From Bradyrhizobium sp. CB82 (GTDB taxonomy: Bacteria > Pseudomonadota > Alphaproteobacteria > Rhizobiales > Xanthobacteraceae), in assembly GCF_029714405.1 (NCBI RefSeq), contig NZ_CP121651.1, positions 806,001 to 870,000 on the forward strand: a stretch of DNA of 64,000 bases. Direction: 5' to 3'. The notes below the pieces were generated by a model, which was not told the DNA's origin, ran no database searches, and saw only the letters and a list, made by a program, of their open reading frames with translations. Numbering within the stretch: the stretch's first letter is position 1; each line of letters begins with the position of its first letter. This document shows positions 17,579 through 26,560 of this stretch, in pieces. The translations under genes and the position numbers were made by a program.

Positions 17579-18508
17579 TCACTTCTCCTTCGGGATCTCG
17601 GCGTAGGCAATGCCGGTGAGGTTACCCTGTGCGTAGAGGAAGTCTCGCTTCCCGGATCCATCGAGCCGTGCGGAGTAGACCGAGCCGGCGAAATCGGTCA
17701 CGAACATGCAGTTGTTTGGAACGTCGAGCGTGATACCGATCCCCTCCATGAGATGGGTCACCACGATCTCCGGCGCGATAGGCTTCCTGTCGATCGAGGC
17801 GCGGTTCACAGTGTTGCCGCGCGGAGGGTCGCCGCGGTCGGTCCAGTAGAGAACGCGGTTCTTGTGGTCGAGCTCGAGATCGATCGGCTCCGGCAGACCA
17901 TCGAAGAAGATCTCGATGTCAGACCTGCTCGCGGCAGTCTGGCCCGCGAGAATCTCGACATTGGCCCGGTAGATACAGCCAAGCCCGCCATTGTCCGGTC
18001 CCTTTTGTGACCAGTAGATCCGCCCCAATTTCGAGTCGATCGCGAGCCCAATGCACCATCGCGCCTGGTCCTGGCGATCGGCATCGCCGCGCCCCGCCTC
18101 GATGAGCGTCTCCAGCCGCGAGCCGTCGAGATTGCATCGCATGACGCGCATGCCCTCGCGGTCGCACCAATAGAGCCTGCCGCCTTTCTTATCGAGAATC
18201 ATCTGTTTCGGAGTGTGGGTCCGTCCCGGCGCGACGATTGTCTGGCGGTTGCTGCCGTCGAGATCGGCGCGCTCGATGGACCCGTCGTTCAGGTTCGGGA
18301 CACCCATGTTGGTCCAGTAGATGTGGCCAGCTTCAACATCGACGGCGATGCCGTCGGGGAGCCGGCAGTCCGTCACAATGGTTTTGTGGTCGGAGCCATC
18401 CGTATTCATGGAGTGAATGCGGCCGGCGTTCAGCTCGAGCACGAAGAGGCGCGGGACAACCGCCCTGCCAACAGCGCTTTCAGAAGATTTTATGACTGCC
18501 TCGGGCAT
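17579..18508 (-). CDS. YWTD-repeat beta-propeller protein, copy A
   Basis: 309 residues from ATG 18508; an AAAGGTG six bases upstream is conserved in copy B at the same spacing. The protein is made of LDL-receptor class B-like blades: 'GHIYWTNMGVPNLNDGSIER', 'GRLYWCDREGMRVMRC', 'GRIYWSQKGPDNGG' and 'RVLYWTDRGDPPRGNTVNRA'. These should close into a six-bladed propeller. There is no signal peptide or lipobox, so it is likely cytoplasmic, unusual for YWTD domains. It is first in the operon and almost touches the dehydrogenase gene, suggesting a lactonase-like or substrate-binding role in the same pathway. That role is inference; no catalytic residue could be fixed. Confidence 0.85.
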   Translation of the reverse strand: MPEAVIKSSESAVGRAVVPRLFVLELNAGRIHSMNTDGSDHKTIVTDCRLPDGIAVDVEAGHIYWTNMGVPNLNDGSIERADLDGSNRQTIVAPGRTHTPKQMILDKKGGRLYWCDREGMRVMRCNLDGSRLETLIEAGRGDADRQDQARWCIGLAIDSKLGRIYWSQKGPDNGGLGCIYRANVEILAGQTAASRSDIEIFFDGLPEPIDLELDHKNRVLYWTDRGDPPRGNTVNRASIDRKPIAPEIVVTHLMEGIGITLDVPNNCMFVTDFAGSVYSARLDGSGKRDFLYAQGNLTGIAYAEIPKEK

Positions 18509-19669
18509 ATCGCACACCTTTGTTGCGCTCTGACAAAAGTGGGGATCAGAACTCGACCGCGACTGTGCCGCGACAGCCGACCATTATCTTGGACAGGAGT
18601 GCGACCGCTGGAATGATTGCGCGTCTCCGAGCGCAAGCTCGTGGACAGGTTTGCGGATCTTGTTCAGGGCCGCCGCTTCCAATCGATCGACGACGATGAT
18701 CTGCCGGGCAGAAACCGTCGCACACTGATCCGCGAACACGGCGCCCACGGTGTCCTCAAGCGCGACTTCGAACCTGTGATCGCGGCCGCACCGAGGCGTT
18801 GCGCTAAAGGCATGGGCCATACCGGGCTACAAACGATCTTCTTGAGCCGCCCTGCCACAGGGGCCGCCTCTGAGAGCGGGGCTTAGCTAGATCCAGCCGC
18901 CCTCCCTGCTTCAAGTCAGAAGCTGACAAGAGGACCCGCTGATTAAGAGACCTCCAATTCGCATTGATATCTCAACGGAACTTTTCCAACTGGGTTAGAA
19001 TCCACCCCTCCAGATCAATGGCTTAGCGTGAAATCCAGCTGCGAGAGCGCGCAAAGGCTGGATGAATCAACGCGTCCGAGACGTCAGTCGTCTAGTCACG
19101 GCGAGTAATTGGCTTGCCGGCGACGGGCATGCTCTTCGCAGTCGCCCGGCTTCTTCGAAGGACAAACGCGCGACGCGCCAACGACGAAAAAAGGCCGATG
19201 GCAAACCGCCATCGGCCAGAAGTCGACCTGGTCGGAGCCGCGCCAGAACGGCCGCGAGGCTCGGAGCGTGTCGGGAGAGGACCGGCGCTCGTCAGGTCTT
19301 GTGCCACGTTGCGCCGATCAAGGGGAAAGGGCGGATCGCGACGCCGCCACCCTACGACTGGTCACCTCTTTCCGATTGAACAGATTTGCCGAGAACGGTC
19401 TGCAACTGCGCAATCGTGCGCCTCGATCTCGCTCGGGTCGACCGGAGCGCCATGTTGCCGCGTAGACGAGCTCGCGTTTCAGTAGTCGCCGACGCGACGC
19501 CATACCTACGTATGGTTCCGTGCCCCCTTCAGATGATCGCGCTTTACGAAGGGGCAATTGAGACCACGGGCCCGATCGCCCTAGTCAGTCTAGATGCATG
19601 GGAAAGCGCATCGGCTCATCCGATGCGACCGTGGCAAAGAGGGACATCGACGAACGGAAGGAGACAACA
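18509..19669. other. Stretch without a supported gene
   Basis: About 1.2 kb between the propeller gene and small rhizobial genes. Short frames on the minus strand at 18584-18858 contain pieces such as 'QIIVVDRLEAA' and 'AQRLGAAAITG' that faintly recall the nucleotide-binding part of a zinc alcohol dehydrogenase split over two frames. The match is too weak to call. A hairpin with an A/T run at 19187-19217 looks like a minus-strand terminator. Nothing else was recognised. Confidence 0.5.
19187..19217 (-). terminator. Rho-independent terminator (minus strand)
   Basis: A perfect 10-base stem, ggccgatggc / gccatcggcc with a 5-base loop, is preceded on the plus strand by six A, giving a T-run after the stem on the minus strand. 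No convincing gene ends just before it on that strand; it may have served a lost gene. Confidence 0.65.
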
Positions 19670-19884
19670 ATGCAGAGCCGTCTGGAATGCTCCAGGACTG
19701 TTGGTGCCACGCGATGTGCGGTCTGTGACGGCAAGTCTGGTCTCGTCCGGCACTATTCACACCGCTTTGTTCGCAAAAGTGCGTCGATCGTTTCAGAACG
19801 CGCCGGGAAAGCGACCGCAGCTGGCTGCCGTGGCTCCGGATCGCGCTGAACCCGCTGCCGGAGAACCGCGCGAGGGTATCATGA
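19670..19884 (+). pseudogene. Small cysteine-rich rhizobial protein, frameshifted
   Basis: ATG 19670 follows a strong AAGGAGACAAC site. The first frame reads 'LECSRTVGATRCAVCDGKSG' and 'LVRHYS'. It then loses the pattern, while the next frame continues 'PLCSQKCVDRFRTRRESDRS' and 'WLPWLRIALNPLPENRARVS', stopping at TGA 19882-19884. Together these make a protein of about 70 residues with two CxxC/CxxxC pairs, a type I recognise from Bradyrhizobium. One base, or seven, is missing near 19755-19765. The restored stop would overlap the ATG of the next gene by four bases, which supports the reconstruction. As it stands the second cysteine pair is not made. Confidence 0.65.
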
Positions 19885-20096
19885 CATTCGAGATTTCACG
19901 ACGAGGCAAGGCATATCTGGAAACAGCAAAGACCTTGTTCCGCAGCGCCCAGACCATGACCGATTGCGCGGTTGCGGCTCAGCTCAGGGCGCTGGCCGAG
20001 GATTATGAGCGGCGTGCCGAGAAAGCGTCGCATGCCGACGCGGCCAGAGCTTTGGCCCGCTCGACTGCCGCCGCTGAACGGCTGAATGCGTGGTAA
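19881..20096 (+). CDS. Short helical rhizobial protein of unknown function
   Basis: 71 residues from ATG 19881: 'MTFEISRRGKAYLETAKTLF' followed by 'QTMTDCAVAAQLRALAEDYE' and an Ala/Arg-rich end. It should fold as two or three amphipathic helices. Short proteins with this 'AAQLRALAEDY.RRAEKAS' pattern are frequent in Bradyrhizobium and have no assigned function. A longer upstream frame is open but merely covers the frameshifted neighbour. Overlap with the preceding cysteine-rich frame suggests a two-gene unit. It converges with the GMC oxidoreductase gene, whose stop is 34 bases away. Confidence 0.65.
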   Translation: MTFEISRRGKAYLETAKTLFRSAQTMTDCAVAAQLRALAEDYERRAEKASHADAARALARSTAAAERLNAW

Positions 20097-20130
20097 GGGG
20101 TCGAAAGCCGACCTTCGCTACAAAGCCCGG

Positions 20131-21735
20131 CTATGCCGCCTTGATCAAGTCCGCTGCCTTCTCGGCAATCATGATGGTCGGCGCATTGGTGTTGCCGCCG
20201 ACCAGCGTCGGCATGACCGAAGCATCGACGATCCGAAGTCCCTGCAACCCGCGCACGCGCAGCTTGGGGTCCACTACGGCCGTGTCATCGACACCCATCT
20301 TGCAGGTGCCCACAGGGTGATAGATCGTATCGGCCTTGTTGCGGATGTGATCCATCAGCGCCTCGTCAGAGGTGATCCCGGCGGCGAAGAGATCCCTGTG
20401 GCGATACTTCGCCAACGCCGGCGCCTGCACGATCCGCCGCACGAGCTTGACGCCCTTCAGCATGATCTCGGCATCGCGCGCGTCGGATAGAAAACGCGGA
20501 TCGATACGCGGCGGCGCCAGGGGATCGCTGCTGGTCAGGCCGACCTCGCCGCGCGAGTAGGGCCTCAGTTGGCAGACGCGGCAGGAGAAGCCATAGCCAA
20601 AATGCACCTTGCGCATATGGTCCTCCAGTTTGGCGATGATGAAATGCAACTGAAGATCGGGGCGATCGAGGCTGGGATCCGATTTCAGGAAGGCTCCGCC
20701 TTCCGAACCGGGCGACGCGAAGAGGCCCGTTCCGTTTCTGCGCCATTGAAGCATGCTGCGACCCAGCTTGACCACGCCGCCCGGGGTGAGACCGAACAGG
20801 TCGGTCTCTTTCGATGAATAGCATGTGATGCAATCGAGGTGATCCTGCAGATTCCTGCCGACCCCCTTGAGCTCGTGTACGACGCCGATTCCATGTCGCC
20901 TAAGTTCATCCGCCGGACCGATACCGGAGAGCAGCAGAAGCTGCGGCGAGCCGAAGGTTCCGCCGCAAAGGATCACCTCACGCGAGGCTTCGGCGACCTC
21001 TTCGCGCCCGCCGCGGCGGTAGCGCAGGCTGGTCGCACGCTTGCCGTCGAACACGATCCCGGTGACTTGCGCGTGCGTAATGACCGTGAGGTTCGGCCGG
21101 TTCATCACCGGATGCAGATAGGCGGCTGCCGTCGAGCAGCGTTCGCCGTTCCTGTCGCCGTCCCAGAACTGGGTCACCTGATAAAGACCGGCCCCCTCCT
21201 GTTCCGGTCCATTGAAGTCGTCATTGCGACGGATCTGGTTCTCCGCGCAGGCTTCTACAAAGGCCGACGCGATCGGCCGCGGGCTGCGCTGGTTGGCGAC
21301 GCGCAGCGGGCCGTCACCGCCATGAAAAGCATCGGCGCCGCGCTCGTTGCCTTCCGCACGCTTGAAGTAAGGCAGGACCTCCTTCCACGACCAGCCCTCG
21401 CATCCAAGTACTGCCCAGTCGTCATAGTCGGTGTGATGGCCGCGGATATAGATCATGCCGTTGATCGCACTCGATCCGCCCAGCGCCTTGCCGCGCGGCT
21501 GGTAGCCTCGGCGTCCGTTGAGCCCGGGCTGCGGCTCTGTCTCGAAGGCCCAGTTGTTGATCTTCGGCTTGCCCGACAGCATTGCCGCCACGCCGATCGG
21601 CGCCCTGACGACAACACCCCTGCCCTCGCCGCCGGCCTCGATTAGGCAAACGGTGAGCCTGTGATCTTCCGAAAGGCGAGCCGCGAGCGTCGCGCCGGCA
21701 GAGCCGCCGCCTGCGAGAACATAATCGTATGCCAC
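20131..21735 (-). CDS. GMC-family FAD-dependent oxidoreductase (alcohol/choline dehydrogenase type)
   Basis: 534 residues from a GTG at 21735, chosen because GGGAGAG lies just ahead and the FAD motif 'YDYVLAGGGSAGATLAARLS' begins four codons later; 23 more upstream codons are open but unlikely. GMC signatures follow: 'GKALGGSSAINGMIYIRGH' and 'ILCGGTFGSPQLLLLSGIG'. The C-terminal catalytic pair is in 'IYHPVGTCKMG' (His) and 'GGNTNAPTIMIAEKAADL' (Asn). The enzyme oxidises a primary alcohol, probably handing electrons to the quinone pool. It resembles alkanol (AlkJ) and choline dehydrogenases; the substrate is not readable. It is separate from the neighbouring regulator by about 120 bases. Confidence 0.92.
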   Translation of the reverse strand: MAYDYVLAGGGSAGATLAARLSEDHRLTVCLIEAGGEGRGVVVRAPIGVAAMLSGKPKINNWAFETEPQPGLNGRRGYQPRGKALGGSSAINGMIYIRGHHTDYDDWAVLGCEGWSWKEVLPYFKRAEGNERGADAFHGGDGPLRVANQRSPRPIASAFVEACAENQIRRNDDFNGPEQEGAGLYQVTQFWDGDRNGERCSTAAAYLHPVMNRPNLTVITHAQVTGIVFDGKRATSLRYRRGGREEVAEASREVILCGGTFGSPQLLLLSGIGPADELRRHGIGVVHELKGVGRNLQDHLDCITCYSSKETDLFGLTPGGVVKLGRSMLQWRRNGTGLFASPGSEGGAFLKSDPSLDRPDLQLHFIIAKLEDHMRKVHFGYGFSCRVCQLRPYSRGEVGLTSSDPLAPPRIDPRFLSDARDAEIMLKGVKLVRRIVQAPALAKYRHRDLFAAGITSDEALMDHIRNKADTIYHPVGTCKMGVDDTAVVDPKLRVRGLQGLRIVDASVMPTLVGGNTNAPTIMIAEKAADLIKAA

Positions 21736-21852
21736 CGAGTCTCTCCCTTGTCGGATTTTATCCACGGCGGGGTGGCGAACCAAAGCTGATGTCGCGATCC
21801 TCAATCGCGCTTGTCAGTTGACACCAAGTCCGACTCCGACGGCTCTGAATGT

Positions 21853-24708
21853 TTATCGAGCCAACTCGCCGAGCAGGCGCCGTGCCGCAAGAAGATCAAC
21901 AGTTTCAAAACCCTCTGTGAACCGATTATAAACCTCTTCCAACAGCTTTTTGGGCTCGCCAGGGTTGCCCTGATCGGCCTTCAGCCGGGCGAGACTCATC
22001 GCGGTCCGCAGTTCCCAGGCGAGCGCGCCTTGCTTGCGCGCCAGTGCCGCCGATTGCAGGAAGAGAGCGGCTGCCGCGTCGGCGGGATTGTCCAATAGCG
22101 CGAGCAGTCCTTTCACCCGCAGAACCTCGGCCGTGCACCAATGCTCCCTGTTGAGATCCCTGCCTGCGAGCTGCGCCATCAGCGATACGGCGTCAGAACG
22201 GCGACCCGCCGCGATTGCGGACTCGCTGAGATGCGCCAGGATGAGAGGAACGAACACTTCATATTGCATTTCGGCCAGCAGACGCAGCCCCTCGCTCGCC
22301 AGCGGCATCGCCGTGTCGAACTCATTCCGCCTGGTCTGGCACAGAGCCAGAAGGCAATTCCCAATCCCCACCTGCGGTTTTATCAAATGAGTCCTGGCGT
22401 GCTCGATCAGCTCGACGATGTCGTGCTCGACGGCGTCGATATCGGTATCGGACAAGTACCTGTGGAAGCTGGCCCATGTCATCGCCACGCTGAGCGGCAT
22501 TGCGAATTGAAGCGGCCTCGCCGCTTCGAGCACGCGCAAACCCAACAACTCGGCCTGCTCGGGAAATCCCTGCAGCCACAGCGTGCTTGCGAGATTGCCG
22601 AGCGTATCAACGCGACGGTCGTAGCCGATCGCATTGACCTGCGCGAGCCGCGCCTTTTCCGTGTCGATAGCGAGCGAGCGCTCGAGATGCGTTCGCGACT
22701 CTGCCAGCCTGCCGAGATGATGCAGAGAATGACCCAGCATCCACTCCGCCAGGGCGGTCGGACCTGGATCAGACAGCTTCCTCGCATCTTCGGCACAACG
22801 TTGCGCAAGTTCGAGCGCCTCATCGTAGCGGGTCCGGATATTCCCTCCCCAGGAGGCCAGATAGCGCAGTATCAATTTGCCCTGCGTTTCGCGAACGGTG
22901 TTTTCCAGCGTCCTGGTCCAGGCGACCATCGCTTCCACCGAAAAGCTCGTCGTGAACAACTGGGAGCTCGCGAGCGCCAGATGGATCACGATCTGCTGGT
23001 CTGTCGCCTTGCCATCCTCTCGGTCGGGCGCAACCGCGGCGGCTCGGATCGTCCAGTCACGGCATTCGGCAAACAAGGCTTTGCTCAACCAGATTGAACT
23101 CGCGTGGCTCGTCAGGTCGACGCCAATGCGTGGATCGCCGCTAGGTCCAAATGCCCAATGCAGTGCGGCGCGGATGTCATCGAGATGTGTCACCAGGGCG
23201 CGCCGATCATCCGTCGGCAAATCCGCCTCATTCGCCACTTTCAAAAATGAGCAATAGTATTCGGCGTGCGCGCGCCGGAATTGGTCGAGCTCTCCGGCAT
23301 CGGCCAATTTCAGCGCGGCATATGTGCGTGTCGTGTCCAGCAGACGATAGCGCGCGATCGATCCTGTCGTGTCGGCTGAGGCCAGCGATTTCATCAGCAG
23401 CCCGCCGACCGCGTCGAACACCTCTTCCGCCCCGACCCCTGGGCCTCCGGCGACCTGCTGCGCGGCTTCGAGCGTGAAGCCTGTGACGAATACGGCCAGG
23501 CGCCGCAGAACCGTGCGCTCGACCTCCGACAACAAATTGTAGCTCCAGTCGAGGGTCGCGCCCAGTGTCTGATGACGCGGCGGAGCGGTCCGGCGCCCGG
23601 GCCAGCGCAAGGCAAATTCACTGTCGAGCAGCCTTGCAATCTCTTGCAGGCCGTAGGCGCCGACGCGCCCCGCCGCCAGCTCGATGGCAAGTGCGTTGCC
23701 GCCCAGCTTGCGACAAATATTGCCGGCGATCCTCACGTCCTGATCCGCCAGGTTGATCTGCCCGCCGCTCGTCGTCGCGCGCTGCACGAACAGTTTCACG
23801 GCCGGGAAGCCGAGCAACTCGGCGGCCGTCAGACTTGAGCCATCGGGCGGAGTTTCGAGGGGAGAAAGGCGGTAGACGTTTTCGTCGCCGACGCGCAGGA
23901 CTTCCCGGCTGGTCACCAGCAGATGAAGCTGCGGCAGCGCCGCAAAAAGCCTCTCCGACAGCGCCGCCGCCTCCGAAACAAGATGTTCGGAGCCGTCAAG
24001 AATCAGCAGGACGGGCTTGCCATGCAAATGGCCAACCAATCCCGGTATCGGATCGCCGGACTGCACCGGCAGGCCGAAGGCCGACACGACGGCTGGCGCC
24101 AACAGCCGCGGATCGGCGACCGGGCTCAGCTCCACGAAGCAGACGGCGCCAAAAAATTCGGGCAGCAATCTGCGCGCAACGGATAGCACCACCGTTGTCT
24201 TGCCCAGCCCGCCTGGTCCGACAACGGTCACGAACCGCTCGCTCGTCAGCTTGTGACAGATTTCGCTGACGATCTCGTCGCGCCCTACCATCTGCCCGAG
24301 CGCCGGTGGCAGAGGGTAGTGAGCTTCAGGAAATTCATCGGCGGTCGGCAAACCAACCATCTCCCGCGACGTCGGCGCAACGAAGCAATAGCCGCGGCCC
24401 GGCACATTCGTGAGGTACCGCTCGCCACCCTCACCGGTATCGAGGGCCTTGCGCAACGCCGTGAGATGGACCCGAAGGGTGACCTCTTCGACAAAAATCC
24501 CGGGCCAAACCTTGGCGATCAGCTCTCTTTGGCCGACCACTTCACCCGCATTCTGAACCAGAGCGAGGAGGATATCGAACGCACGGCTGCCAAGCTTGAC
24601 CGTCTCGTCGGCCTTCTTGAGAACGCGTTCCGAGGGATACAACCGAAACGGCCCGAAGGAGACGACCTCCTGGGTACGAGGGCCGCTCGTAGGAATAGCC
24701 GTCTGCAA
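21853..24708 (-). CDS. Large transcriptional regulator: winged helix + NTPase + TPR-like region
   Basis: 951 residues. The N-terminal 110 form an OmpR/CadC-type winged helix ('FGPFRLYPSERVL', 'LGSRAFDILLALV', 'NVPGRGYCFVAPT'). Next comes a signalling ATPase of the STAND type with Walker A 'VVGPGGLGKTTVVLSVARRL' and 'PVLLILDGSEHL' as Walker B. The C-terminal half is helical and TPR-like, with no fixed repeats called. Such proteins act as ligand-controlled activators. The frame has no ATG at its start: the first codon is TTG at 24708, and no clear ribosome site was found, so the true start is uncertain. It lies divergent from a decayed relative at 25062, and next to the GMC oxidoreductase, a plausible target. 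Confidence 0.85.
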   Translation of the reverse strand: MQTAIPTSGPRTQEVVSFGPFRLYPSERVLKKADETVKLGSRAFDILLALVQNAGEVVGQRELIAKVWPGIFVEEVTLRVHLTALRKALDTGEGGERYLTNVPGRGYCFVAPTSREMVGLPTADEFPEAHYPLPPALGQMVGRDEIVSEICHKLTSERFVTVVGPGGLGKTTVVLSVARRLLPEFFGAVCFVELSPVADPRLLAPAVVSAFGLPVQSGDPIPGLVGHLHGKPVLLILDGSEHLVSEAAALSERLFAALPQLHLLVTSREVLRVGDENVYRLSPLETPPDGSSLTAAELLGFPAVKLFVQRATTSGGQINLADQDVRIAGNICRKLGGNALAIELAAGRVGAYGLQEIARLLDSEFALRWPGRRTAPPRHQTLGATLDWSYNLLSEVERTVLRRLAVFVTGFTLEAAQQVAGGPGVGAEEVFDAVGGLLMKSLASADTTGSIARYRLLDTTRTYAALKLADAGELDQFRRAHAEYYCSFLKVANEADLPTDDRRALVTHLDDIRAALHWAFGPSGDPRIGVDLTSHASSIWLSKALFAECRDWTIRAAAVAPDREDGKATDQQIVIHLALASSQLFTTSFSVEAMVAWTRTLENTVRETQGKLILRYLASWGGNIRTRYDEALELAQRCAEDARKLSDPGPTALAEWMLGHSLHHLGRLAESRTHLERSLAIDTEKARLAQVNAIGYDRRVDTLGNLASTLWLQGFPEQAELLGLRVLEAARPLQFAMPLSVAMTWASFHRYLSDTDIDAVEHDIVELIEHARTHLIKPQVGIGNCLLALCQTRRNEFDTAMPLASEGLRLLAEMQYEVFVPLILAHLSESAIAAGRRSDAVSLMAQLAGRDLNREHWCTAEVLRVKGLLALLDNPADAAAALFLQSAALARKQGALAWELRTAMSLARLKADQGNPGEPKKLLEEVYNRFTEGFETVDLLAARRLLGELAR

Positions 24709-25061
24709 GGCAAATACTTCTTATAGGGAGCAACGATCGGCGCGACGGTCTGGTCGACCCGACCGCTGCGGCGACCGGGTGCCTCAACTTTGATCTTAAC
24801 GGCCGGGTCTCGGGATTAAAATACCATTTTTCGCTCCGCATCTAAGCGGCCGGTCAAGCAGCATGTGCTCCGATTCGGGTGCTTTGAGAAATTGCAAAGC
24901 AAAAGCAACGGCTTCCGCAATCTTTCCTCGATTGACACGATCTACAGAGCAGAGGCCTGGAAGACTTACCCATTCCTGCCGCGACGAGCAAAATTCGCTA
25001 AATTGCGCAAAAGAGACGGCCACATCAACGCCCGGCTGCAATTCCTGGACGCGCAATCTCT

Positions 25062-25283
25062 TTCGGTCCGTTCTCGCTCCACGTGGAGCGACAGCTGCTT
25101 TTTGCGGGCGACAGGCAAGTACAGCTCGGAAGCCGCGCTTTCGATATTCATGCCTTTCTGGTCCAGCGCCCCGGCGAGGTGGCCCGCAAAGAGCAACTGA
25201 TCGCCCGAGCCTGGCCGCAAATCGTCCGAGCCGCCACGTTATTGCATCCCGCCTGCAGTTTCATACGAAACGGCCGCTCGTAA
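25062..25283 (+). pseudogene. Winged-helix regulator relic (N-terminal domain only)
   Basis: In one frame this gives 'FGPFSLHVERQLLFAGDRQV' and 'LGSRAFDIHAFLVQRPGEVA', then '[13 protein letters not shown]', clearly the winged-helix start of a protein like the regulator at 21853-24708. Homology stops after 'PQIV' and the frame ends at 25283; no recognition helix 3 or ATPase follows. No start codon with a ribosome site is visible. It is a truncated, divergently oriented paralogue, left just upstream of ctaB. Confidence 0.75.
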
Positions 25284-25503
25284 TCCGCGCATCGCAACGT
25301 CCTTCTGGAACGCAAAGCTGTCCCAGCGGCGGCAATCTCATCCAAGATCGCAGCCAGCATTCGCATCACATTGCCGCGGAGCTCTGAGCGAGAGCGTGTC
25401 GGCAGGTGCGAAACGATGCAGTCCTCGAACAACCCGCGTGAGAGCAGCGGTTCTCCACCGCTCGCGAACGCATTTGACTTCGAATGAACGCGGAGCAAAC
25501 CCA

Positions 25504-26559
25504 ATGAATGTCAAAATCGTCGCTGACCCGCTTCGCAGGCCGGCTGTTTCCGCGTCTTCTCATGTCGTGGGGCATCTCATCGAGCGCTGGCGCGTGTCGG
25601 ACTTCTTCGAGCTCGGCAAACCACGTGTGATGCTGCTCGCTGTCTTCACCGCAGTCGTAGGATTGACCTGCGCGCACGGCGATCTCGATCCCTTTCAAGC
25701 TCTTGTTGCGGTTCTCGCCATCGCTGCCGGCGCCGCCGCCTCCGGCGCGCTCAATATGTGGTATGACGCCGACATCGATGCGGTGATGGCGCGCACCGCG
25801 ATGCGGCCAATTCCCCGCGGCCGCATCTCGAAGATCGAGGCGCTCGTCTTTGGTGTCGCTCTTGCTGTCGTCGCAGTCGCTGCCCTCGCGCTGGCCGCGA
25901 ATCTCGCGGCTGCCACGCTGCTGGCCGGAACAATCCTCTTTTACGTTGTCGTGTACACGGCGTGGCTGAAGCGGTCTACACCACAGAACATCGTCATCGG
26001 CGGTGCCGCCGGCGCGCTGCCGCCCGTCATCGGCTGGGCTGTGGCAACAGGGGAGATCGGGCTCGAATCCCTTACGCTGTTTCTCATCATCTTCCTGTGG
26101 ACGCCGGCCCACTTCTGGGCGCTGGCGCTCAACCGGAACGAGGATTATGAGCGCGCCGGCGTGCCGATGTTGCCGGTTGTCGCGGGATGGCAGGCCACGA
26201 CGCGACAGATCCTGATCTACAGCGGCTTGATGGCCGTCGCCTCGGAGCTCCCCTTTGTGCTGGGATTTGCCGGCATCGCGTATGGCGCGATTGCCGCAAT
26301 CTGTGGGGCGATCTTCCTCCTGCTCGCCGTCCGACTGAACAGCAGCACCGGGCCGGATCGCCGCGCCGCTCACAGGCTGTTCGTATTTTCCATCTCCTAT
26401 CTGTTCGTGCTGTTTGCGGCGCTCCTGATCGACCAGGGCGGCGGTTCCTCCTCGTCCAGGCACGGCGGCCGCATCGTCGGATGGGTGCATGCCGAGCACC
26501 TGCAGGGCTCGGTTCGCAGCGCATCCCCTTCTCTCAACATCAGCGCAGGCGAGGTCTGA
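25504..26559 (+). CDS. ctaB: Protoheme IX farnesyltransferase (heme O synthase)
   Basis: 351 residues from ATG 25504, after GGAG. The substrate loop '[20 protein letters not shown]' with its Asp pattern and the second polar loop '[13 protein letters not shown]' identify the UbiA-type prenyltransferase that adds farnesyl to heme B, making heme O for the adjacent bo3-type oxidase. About nine helices are expected. The C-terminus is some 40 residues longer than usual and rich in Gly, Ser and His ('[11 protein letters not shown]'). It precedes cyoA by one base, whereas E. coli has cyoE last. A fragment of a second ctaB lies at 6498-6651. Confidence 0.93.
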   Translation: MNVKIVADPLRRPAVSASSHVVGHLIERWRVSDFFELGKPRVMLLAVFTAVVGLTCAHGDLDPFQALVAVLAIAAGAAASGALNMWYDADIDAVMARTAMRPIPRGRISKIEALVFGVALAVVAVAALALAANLAAATLLAGTILFYVVVYTAWLKRSTPQNIVIGGAAGALPPVIGWAVATGEIGLESLTLFLIIFLWTPAHFWALALNRNEDYERAGVPMLPVVAGWQATTRQILIYSGLMAVASELPFVLGFAGIAYGAIAAICGAIFLLLAVRLNSSTGPDRRAAHRLFVFSISYLFVLFAALLIDQGGGSSSSRHGGRIVGWVHAEHLQGSVRSASPSLNISAGEV

Positions 26560-26560
26560 C

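Larger units (their letters stand above)
12330..18508 (-). repeat. Copy A of an inverted paralogous catabolic operon
   Basis: Six genes in the order propeller, 3-hydroxyacyl dehydrogenase, acyl-CoA dehydrogenase, enoyl-CoA hydratase, hydrolase, CoA-transferase, plus a crotonase relic, reappear in the same order on the other strand at 31182-38997. Gene lengths agree (309/309, 324/325, 406/406 and 408/408 residues). Copy A has lost the FMN reductase, most of the hydrolase and most of the distal crotonase. Protein similarity is high but base identity is visibly lower, so the duplication is not recent. Intergenic sequences upstream of the propeller genes share little beyond the ribosome site. Confidence 0.9.

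Noticed and set aside
18584..18858. Possible alcohol dehydrogenase relic
   Set aside because: Two short pieces in different frames recall a nucleotide-binding fold, but there is no catalytic motif and the match could be chance.
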